Shown here: in pieces, positions 58,594 to 64,000 of the stretch
Position numbering within the stretch: the first letter of the stretch is position 1
Layout of the letters: each line of letters begins with the position of its first letter
Source of the DNA: Fuerstiella sp.
GTDB lineage: Bacteria > Planctomycetota > Planctomycetia > Planctomycetales > Planctomycetaceae
DNA: 64,000 bases
Reading direction: 5' to 3'
Assembly (NCBI GenBank): GCA_029245955.1
Contig: JAQWOH010000040.1
Location: 124,001-188,000, forward strand
Position numbers and translations under genes: made by a program
Notes under the pieces: generated by a model
Databases searched by the model: none
Seen by the model: the letters and a program-made list of their open reading frames with translations, nothing else
What the model was told of the DNA's origin: nothing

Positions 58594-58887
58594 TCACTGC
58601 CTGTTACGACGAAAAGGCGACAACAGATGCCGCACCCAGCCTGGCGGTACATTCCCCCTGCCACACAGCCCGTATTCGCCGGGCCAGTGACGTGGAACGT
58701 ATGTCGTACCGAACAGCCCGGCCATTTCCTCGGCAGAGTGATGAATTGCATGAAATTGCCACAGGACCGGAATCACACGGAAGACTCTGGGAATCCAGTT
58801 CTGAGTAAAATTGGCAATCAACAGACAAAGCAGGACTTTGGCGCGTGCAAACAAGTAAGTCGTACCGGAACGTATCCGAGTCTCCGG
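58594..58887 (-). pseudogene. Fatty-acid-hydroxylase/sterol-desaturase-like scrap
   Basis: A minus-strand frame of about 95 codons in the 58516-58887 interval reads VLWQFHAIHHSAEEMAGLF. This matches the HxxHH histidine box of membrane di-iron fatty-acid hydroxylases, preceded by a hydrophobic stretch (KVLLCLLIANF). An intact enzyme needs about 250-300 residues and further His boxes, absent here. The frame begins directly after the TAA stop of the sulfatase and its tail is Arg/Gly/Pro-rich. It is probably a relic; chance resemblance cannot be excluded. Confidence 0.4.
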
Positions 58888-60228
58888 TTATCGAGCTTTT
58901 TTGCGCACTCCCTTAACCAGACTTCGGTCCACCGCGCGCCCCTGTTCCGGGTAACTCTCGAGAACAGCCTGAAGTTCCATTCTGGCGCGTCTGGACATTG
59001 CGGTGTCCTGACTTACTAAGATGACATCGCGTTCCAGCACGTCCCGGACTGTGTCATAGAGTTCCCCGCTGCCGTACAGCTTGAACTGTTTATCACGGGC
59101 GTAACGCACCTCCCAATGGTTGTACATGTCGTCAAATTTTTTCGCATACGGACGCGGGAAGTAGTAACCATAGATCCAGTCACGCGGGTTGCCGACCCTG
59201 CCCTGCAACTGTGGCCAGAAGCTTTGACCGTCGCCGTCGGTGATCTTTTTCGGCTGCAGTCCCGCTGCTGCCACGATGGTCGGGAAGAAGTCAGAGAAAC
59301 AGATCAAATCGTCATTCACCTGACCGGGCGGAATCTGCCCCGGCCAGCTGGCAATCAGAGGTACATGGGTACCACGATCATGCGTAAAACCCTTACCCCC
59401 TGTAAACGGCTGGCCCTTATACGGATAATTCAGTACATGATTGGTACCGTTGTCACCCGTGAAGATCAGGAGCGTGCTGTCGCGCAATCCGTGTTTTTCA
59501 AGAGCATCAACGATGCGACCAACGCACTTGTCCATATAACTGACCATGTCGATGAAGTTCTTGACAGCGTCTTTTTCAAGCCGATCGACACTGTCCGGAG
59601 TTGGCGGGAAAGGATTATGCACCAGCACCATCGGGTAGTAAGCAAGAAAAGGTTCGTGTTTGTTTTGGGCAATAAAATCAATAACGAAGTCGGTCATTAC
59701 GTCGGGACCGTAAGTGTCCGCGGGCAGTTCCAGAGTCGCGCCGTCCAGAACGTATGACGGATCCCAGTATCTTGGACGTTCGGAACCAGGAATATTCCAG
59801 AGACAGTGAGTATCGAAACCGGCCTCATCCGGCAGAATTCCACTGTTATTTCCAGCCAGCTGCCACTTACCGGCAACCGCGGTGTTGTAGCCGAACTTTC
59901 TGAAGTGATCGGCAAACGTCGGTTCTCCCTGGGGATAGATTCCAAAGTCCTGGTAGTTGTGGACGTTGGACTTTCCGGACATCAGATTGACACGACTGGG
60001 AGTACACAGCGGTGTGGAATGACAGTTGGTAAACCGAATTCCCTCTTTCGCCAAACCGTCAAGAACAGGCGTCGAAAAAGTCTCACTGCCATAACTGCTG
60101 AAACACTCATACCCAACGTCATCCGCCATGATCAGCACGATGCTGGTCGGCTTTTCTGCGGCGCCAACGGCGGTCGTTGAGGAAAACAAAACAATGAGAC
60201 AGACTGCAGATAATGCAAGGCGATGCAT
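58888..60228 (-). CDS. Sulfatase
   Basis: 446 residues from ATG 60228, with GAGG eight bases upstream; a longer frame from 60312 would overlap the gene before it. Signal peptide RLALSAVCLIVLFSSTTAVGA. Sulfatase motifs in order: SIVLIMADDVGYECFSSYGSE, formylglycine motif C-T-P-S-R (Cys75), AVAGKWQLAG, YYPMVLVHNPF, LIFTGDNGTNH and HVPLIASWPGQIPPG. The His-Asn-Pro in place of His-Ser-Pro style motif is common in this subfamily. The gene starts only 43 bases after the stop of the large cytochrome-type gene and should be cotranscribed with it and the DUF1552 gene. Confidence 0.92.
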   Translation of the reverse strand: MHRLALSAVCLIVLFSSTTAVGAAEKPTSIVLIMADDVGYECFSSYGSETFSTPVLDGLAKEGIRFTNCHSTPLCTPSRVNLMSGKSNVHNYQDFGIYPQGEPTFADHFRKFGYNTAVAGKWQLAGNNSGILPDEAGFDTHCLWNIPGSERPRYWDPSYVLDGATLELPADTYGPDVMTDFVIDFIAQNKHEPFLAYYPMVLVHNPFPPTPDSVDRLEKDAVKNFIDMVSYMDKCVGRIVDALEKHGLRDSTLLIFTGDNGTNHVLNYPYKGQPFTGGKGFTHDRGTHVPLIASWPGQIPPGQVNDDLICFSDFFPTIVAAAGLQPKKITDGDGQSFWPQLQGRVGNPRDWIYGYYFPRPYAKKFDDMYNHWEVRYARDKQFKLYGSGELYDTVRDVLERDVILVSQDTAMSRRARMELQAVLESYPEQGRAVDRSLVKGVRKKAR

Positions 60229-60271
60229 GGTAACGACCTCGGTAACGATGGGATCCACTGTGAGACAACGT

Positions 60272-62836
60272 TTAACCCGGGTTGTACTCCACCTTTCGAT
60301 ACAGAAAGGCATCAGACGTGAGCAACGACGCGAGCATTGCTTTCATGCTGCCGCCGTTGTCCCGGTAGGCGTGCCATGCGTCCTGAAGAACAGGAGCATC
60401 ATTTATGGTCTCGTTTCGCCCCATCCAGAACCGGAAAGCGTGGCGTACGAAGACCTGTTCGGCACGTTTGCTTTCCGCGAGTCTCTGAATCATCTCAATG
60501 GCATCGGAGACTTTGCCGTCAAGCCTGGGGTCGCCGGAATCCGTAATTTCGCCGCTGGTATCGACAGGTTTACCAAGTTCCGTCGTCCGGTACAGGCCCG
60601 CGTGATTGTACATTTCGAACGGCAGGCCAAGCGGATCCATCTTCCTGTGGCAGGTCCAGCAGTAAGTCTCCCTTGTGACGTGCATACGTTCGCGCAGTGT
60701 GCTCTCGGGGTCATCGGGCAGCATCGCGTCCACTGTGATCGGCACATCGGGAATGCCTCCTCCAAGCACGCGTTCGCGAATCCATCGGCCCCGCAGTATG
60801 GCGTGATTGTCCATAGCGTCGGAATGTGAAACCAGCCAGCTGGGATGAGTCAGGATGCCCAGACGCTGACCTTCCGGCGCCGTGGCCAGAATGCGGTCTG
60901 GTTTCATGGATCCGTTCCCAAAACTGCGCCGACTTACGCGAGCGAAGATATTCGGCCCCGAGAGTTCGGCTTCGGCAACGTCGTGATTTTCATTTGTTCG
61001 TTTTCTCTTGTTCGCCACCTTCTTTTTTGCCGCAGCCAGAACCTTCTTTTTTCGCTCTAACGCCATCTGTGTCGCCTTGTCTTTCGGGCTGGCCCTCAAC
61101 GTGGCCTCAAGCTCACCCACCTCGTTCTCCGCCGTCGCCAGTTCAGCAGCATTCTTCCTGGCTGCCTCTTCCAACGCCTTCTTCTCAGCAGCTACTGACG
61201 CCTGTCGTTCTTCCGGCAGGTGTTTCCGACCGAAATACACGTTATCGTTTTTTGTGGCCACAACTTTTTCCGTCGTGAGCAGCTGCTTGAATACATCTCT
61301 GTCTTCCTGAAGGATAAGTTCAATCAGCCGATCAGTACTGGCCGTTGCGTCAAACATGGCGCGATAGTGCGATGTTCCCCTGTTGCTCACTCCTGTATCC
61401 GCCAACGCTTTCGAATCTTTGCAGATGTAGCCGCCACGGTCGTAGTCAAAGTAGTCGCGGAAGAAGCGAAGAATGCGAGGTTTGCGGACACTGTCGTCGG
61501 CCAGCAAGCGTTCGACTTCACGTTTGACATCGACCCTGGTCCGCATCCGCCCGTCGACGATTGCCTCCCGCAGTCCACCGTCCGGTTTGATGTATCTCAG
61601 CGCGTGATTGACCGCGAGCCCCAACTCCCAGTCCTGAAGCATGACACGACCATGCTGGTCCGGCTTGCTGTTCTCGGCCAGTTCCGGTCTGAACAGTGCG
61701 TCACGCTCGAGAAAAATCGAGGAAAGGCCCAGAACTGCGCCGTCTTCCTTGCCAAGTTTGTCGATCGACTGCTTGACAATTGCCAGGTAAGCATCCGATT
61801 CATCCCTGGTCGGCGGCCGGAAAGTAAGCGATTCAAAGAGATAGTTCACCGCTGCACTTAATTGATCGTCCGTGACACCCTCGTCCTTCATGAGATCGTA
61901 GATCGGTGTCAACGGACGTACGACTTTGGTGCTGTAGACAAGGGCTGTAGGCAGACCGCGGATGTCGCCGACAATCTCATACGAGTTAGGATCGTCGGTG
62001 ATCTGTTCCGGGTTGGCGATACTGAGAGGGCCGTAGGCCATATAGCGAAGGATGTCCCCTGCGACACTCATGATCTGTGTCGCTTCTGCACTATTGACCG
62101 TATAGAAATCAGGGTAGTTCTCCAGTCCATGATCACGCGCCGACGACAGGACGGCTGGTACGCTCTTAACCGACGTGGCGTAGGCGACCGTCCCGCCCTG
62201 CCATTTGATGATGCGGTCCGTCCCGAAATAGAGTTTCAGTTCACCGCCATGGTTAGTGGGTACGACATCTCCACGCGTACGAAGACCCGGTTTTTCCGGA
62301 TTGAATTCCGGTTCCGTATTGATCAGTTCGTTCAGGCGCGTGATGTGCTCCTGGAGTGTCACACGCCAGAGGCGCCCCGGAGACGATGCCGGTACGAGCC
62401 TGATGCCATCGGGCAGCGAACCGAAGAGCAGATCATGGTCGACGTAGTTGCCCTTGTTCGGATCAAGCAGAGCACGAAATCCACCCTTGTCCCGCATGAC
62501 GCGTTCCAGTTCACTGACGATCCAGTCAGAGAACTGCAATCGTTCGACCACGTCCGGCTGATCCGAATCTTCGGGAGGCATTTCCTTCAAGGTGACCTGC
62601 GCCCAAACTGATTTCCAGGTCCCCGCGTTAAGTTCGTCCACAGGACCCAGTTCATTGAGCGACAGGTCGCCTTCGGGATCAGTCTCGCCGTGACAGTCCA
62701 CGCAGTGAGTCAGCAGAAACGAACTGGCGAAGCTGTCATAGGTCTTGTTGCTTCTCTGACCAGGTGTGTAATTTTCGGCAACTGCTACAGACAACAGGCC
62801 GTACGAAAGCACAATCGCGAGAGCAAATCTGACCAT
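60272..62836 (-). CDS. DUF1592/DUF1588/DUF1585 cytochrome-type protein
   Basis: 854 residues from ATG 62836 at a signal peptide ([19 protein letters not shown]). A cytochrome-type motif CVDCH at 45-49 begins an N-terminal domain. DUF1587/DUF1595-like and DUF1592-like segments follow ([31 protein letters not shown]). The DUF1588 region carries the second motif [16 protein letters not shown] (Cys726, Cys729, His730), and a DUF1585-like C-terminus follows. Between about 540 and 625 there is a Lys/Glu/Ala-rich coiled-coil insertion absent from a minimal member. These planctomycete proteins are paired with DUF1552 proteins, as here. Function is unproven; heme binding is predicted. Confidence 0.85.
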   Translation of the reverse strand: MVRFALAIVLSYGLLSVAVAENYTPGQRSNKTYDSFASSFLLTHCVDCHGETDPEGDLSLNELGPVDELNAGTWKSVWAQVTLKEMPPEDSDQPDVVERLQFSDWIVSELERVMRDKGGFRALLDPNKGNYVDHDLLFGSLPDGIRLVPASSPGRLWRVTLQEHITRLNELINTEPEFNPEKPGLRTRGDVVPTNHGGELKLYFGTDRIIKWQGGTVAYATSVKSVPAVLSSARDHGLENYPDFYTVNSAEATQIMSVAGDILRYMAYGPLSIANPEQITDDPNSYEIVGDIRGLPTALVYSTKVVRPLTPIYDLMKDEGVTDDQLSAAVNYLFESLTFRPPTRDESDAYLAIVKQSIDKLGKEDGAVLGLSSIFLERDALFRPELAENSKPDQHGRVMLQDWELGLAVNHALRYIKPDGGLREAIVDGRMRTRVDVKREVERLLADDSVRKPRILRFFRDYFDYDRGGYICKDSKALADTGVSNRGTSHYRAMFDATASTDRLIELILQEDRDVFKQLLTTEKVVATKNDNVYFGRKHLPEERQASVAAEKKALEEAARKNAAELATAENEVGELEATLRASPKDKATQMALERKKKVLAAAKKKVANKRKRTNENHDVAEAELSGPNIFARVSRRSFGNGSMKPDRILATAPEGQRLGILTHPSWLVSHSDAMDNHAILRGRWIRERVLGGGIPDVPITVDAMLPDDPESTLRERMHVTRETYCWTCHRKMDPLGLPFEMYNHAGLYRTTELGKPVDTSGEITDSGDPRLDGKVSDAIEMIQRLAESKRAEQVFVRHAFRFWMGRNETINDAPVLQDAWHAYRDNGGSMKAMLASLLTSDAFLYRKVEYNPG

Positions 62837-63020
62837 GGTTACACCGAACGTTGTAGCTGTGGTCCTGAGACTTCAGCGAGCCAGGGATAGAGCGTCGATA
62901 TCACAAATATTCCGAACGTGGCGCGGCAGGCTTGGAACACGAACCTCCCCGGGCCGGCAGGTCTGGCGACTCCGAAGCCTCACGACTTCCGCTGCGCCTT
63001 TTACACCACCGATGTGTGGT

Positions 63021-64000
63021 TTATGCCAGCACTTCCCGCAGCGGGCCGGTACTTGCGTCAAACTTTTTGGCCAGTTGTTCGTTCATGTTGAAGCGATCAA
63101 CATTCTGACCGGCAGCACGCAGGAGCGTTGCGAACAGGGCGTTGATGGGGCGTTGACCGTCCAGTTGAGTGAAACAACCGGTCTTAAACGCGCCATCAAA
63201 GTTACCCAGCAGCATGACCGGCCAGTTGGCACCGCTGGTGTGCTGTTTGTCGGCATTGTTACTGGTGTACACGATCAGTGTGTGGTCCATCATGGTACCA
63301 CTGCCTTCGGGCACGCTCTCCAACGCATCCATCGTTTTCACCAGCATGCGACTGTTGTACTGGCGAATCTTGATCCAGATTGGATTGTCGGGCTGTTCCA
63401 TGTGTCCAAGGTTGTGCCCCTGCTCCTCGATACCCAGCCCTTTCCACGCACCGAAAATCTCTCCACGACCCGACCCGATCGTCAGCGTATTAGTAATTCC
63501 CGACGTGAGCGCCGAAATACCCAGGTCCAGCAGAACATCGTGCCAGTCAGTTTCGAATTCCGGCCTTGAGTACCGCTCGTCCACCTCGGGAGCGAACTTT
63601 CGCAGGTGATCGGAAACTGTGGCGAGACGATCGCGCAAGCCGTTGACATCATGGAATCCCTGAACGTACTGACCGTAGCGCTGACGATCTGCGGTTGGAA
63701 GCAATTCGCCCTTTACGGCCGCCAGTTTTTCGATCTGATTCAAGACATTTGACCGCGCTTCGTGCTGCAGGCGAATGTCGCCGGTTGAGATGCCGCCATA
63801 CAGCATCTGATAAAGGTGATTCGGATTCGAATGCATAAAGATCGGCTGCCCGGCACCACTGGCCGACAACGTCCCAATCGTAGGCTTGGTTGTCATATTC
63901 TCAATGGAGTCCATGCCGATGCACAGATGCGGAAGAAGCGTCTGCGGCAGAACCTTGCTCAGTTCATAATCGATCGTCGAAGCACTGGGCGGCACACCGT
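63021..64000 (-). CDS. DUF1552 protein, partial
   Basis: About 326 codons to the right edge of the window; the N-terminus is outside. The visible part has the DUF1552 pattern: [69 protein letters not shown], and [21 protein letters not shown]. The Glu/Asp-His pattern is shared with DUF1501 proteins. It ends with PLREVLA. The 184-base gap to the DUF1592-type partner holds no other gene. Together with that partner and a sulfatase it forms a minus-strand run. Likely exported by Tat, though that part of the gene is not in the window. Confidence 0.85.
   Translation of the reverse strand, partial: GVPPSASTIDYELSKVLPQTLLPHLCIGMDSIENMTTKPTIGTLSASGAGQPIFMHSNPNHLYQMLYGGISTGDIRLQHEARSNVLNQIEKLAAVKGELLPTADRQRYGQYVQGFHDVNGLRDRLATVSDHLRKFAPEVDERYSRPEFETDWHDVLLDLGISALTSGITNTLTIGSGRGEIFGAWKGLGIEEQGHNLGHMEQPDNPIWIKIRQYNSRMLVKTMDALESVPEGSGTMMDHTLIVYTSNNADKQHTSGANWPVMLLGNFDGAFKTGCFTQLDGQRPINALFATLLRAAGQNVDRFNMNEQLAKKFDASTGPLREVLA

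Noticed and set aside
61862..62611. 249-residue plus-strand frame
   Set aside because: Antisense shadow inside the DUF1592-type gene.
62835..63569. 244-residue plus-strand frame
   Set aside because: Antisense over the DUF1552 gene and the gap beside it, without motif or ribosome site.
1..64000. tRNA, rRNA, CRISPR arrays, transposase genes
   Set aside because: Looked for T-loop and acceptor-like sequences, regularly spaced repeats, and transposase motifs; none was convincing.

Overview
The window reads as chromosomal DNA of a planctomycete. It carries several planctomycete hallmarks: DUF1501 and DUF1552 secreted proteins, large DUF1592/DUF1588-type proteins with CxxCH motifs, many sulfatases, 'planctomycete cytochrome C' domains and Gfo/Idh/MocA oxidoreductases. 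Genus cannot be fixed from the sequence alone. Coding density is moderate, with long intergenic stretches and at least four decaying genes. No rRNA, tRNA, CRISPR array or insertion sequence was seen.

Layout. 1-14000: a partial secreted lectin-like gene, a DUF900 esterase, a DUF1501 protein with a downstream alpha/beta hydrolase, a pseudogene of unknown family (5243-5896), a PhoD phosphatase, an ABC-2 permease, a second DUF1501 protein, an FKBP lipoprotein and a sulfatase. 14653-22434: mfd, then a very large inverse-autotransporter-like protein with a beta-helix passenger. 23079-33232: a DUF1294 protein, a 626-residue secreted protein of unknown function, a third DUF1501 protein, an esterase, and a sugar/aldehyde catabolic run (oxidoreductase, TIM-barrel isomerase, deoC, PaaK-like ligase). 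33447-35019: two degenerate genes, an RND efflux C-terminal scrap and a multiply frameshifted secreted protein. 35279-37093: a two-domain cytochrome-type protein.

37652-43869 holds the most unusual gene group: a zinc-ribbon GTPase of the double-GTPase type, a GAP1-like protein with a C-terminal membrane tail, a coiled-coil tail-anchored protein and an orphan GspE/PilB-type ATPase with a GYF-like N-terminus, all on the plus strand, followed by a periplasmic rhodanese. It resembles the NTP-dependent GTPase/GAP1 conflict systems predicted from comparative genomics.

Converging on this group, on the minus strand, is a thioredoxin-like lipoprotein (43922-44980) whose frame is interrupted by one in-frame TGA (codon 80). 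A hairpin with a GGUCU apical loop starts 16 nucleotides after that codon, as expected of a bacterial SECIS element. I read it as a selenoprotein that standard gene calling splits in two.

48705 to the right edge is a polysaccharide/sulfate-ester degradation region: a sulfatase-esterase fusion, an arylsulfatase, an SGNH esterase, a tandem double sulfatase with a C-x-A-x-R second site, an NHL-repeat protein, a fatty-acid-hydroxylase-like scrap, and a minus-strand run of DUF1552, DUF1592-type cytochrome protein and sulfatase.
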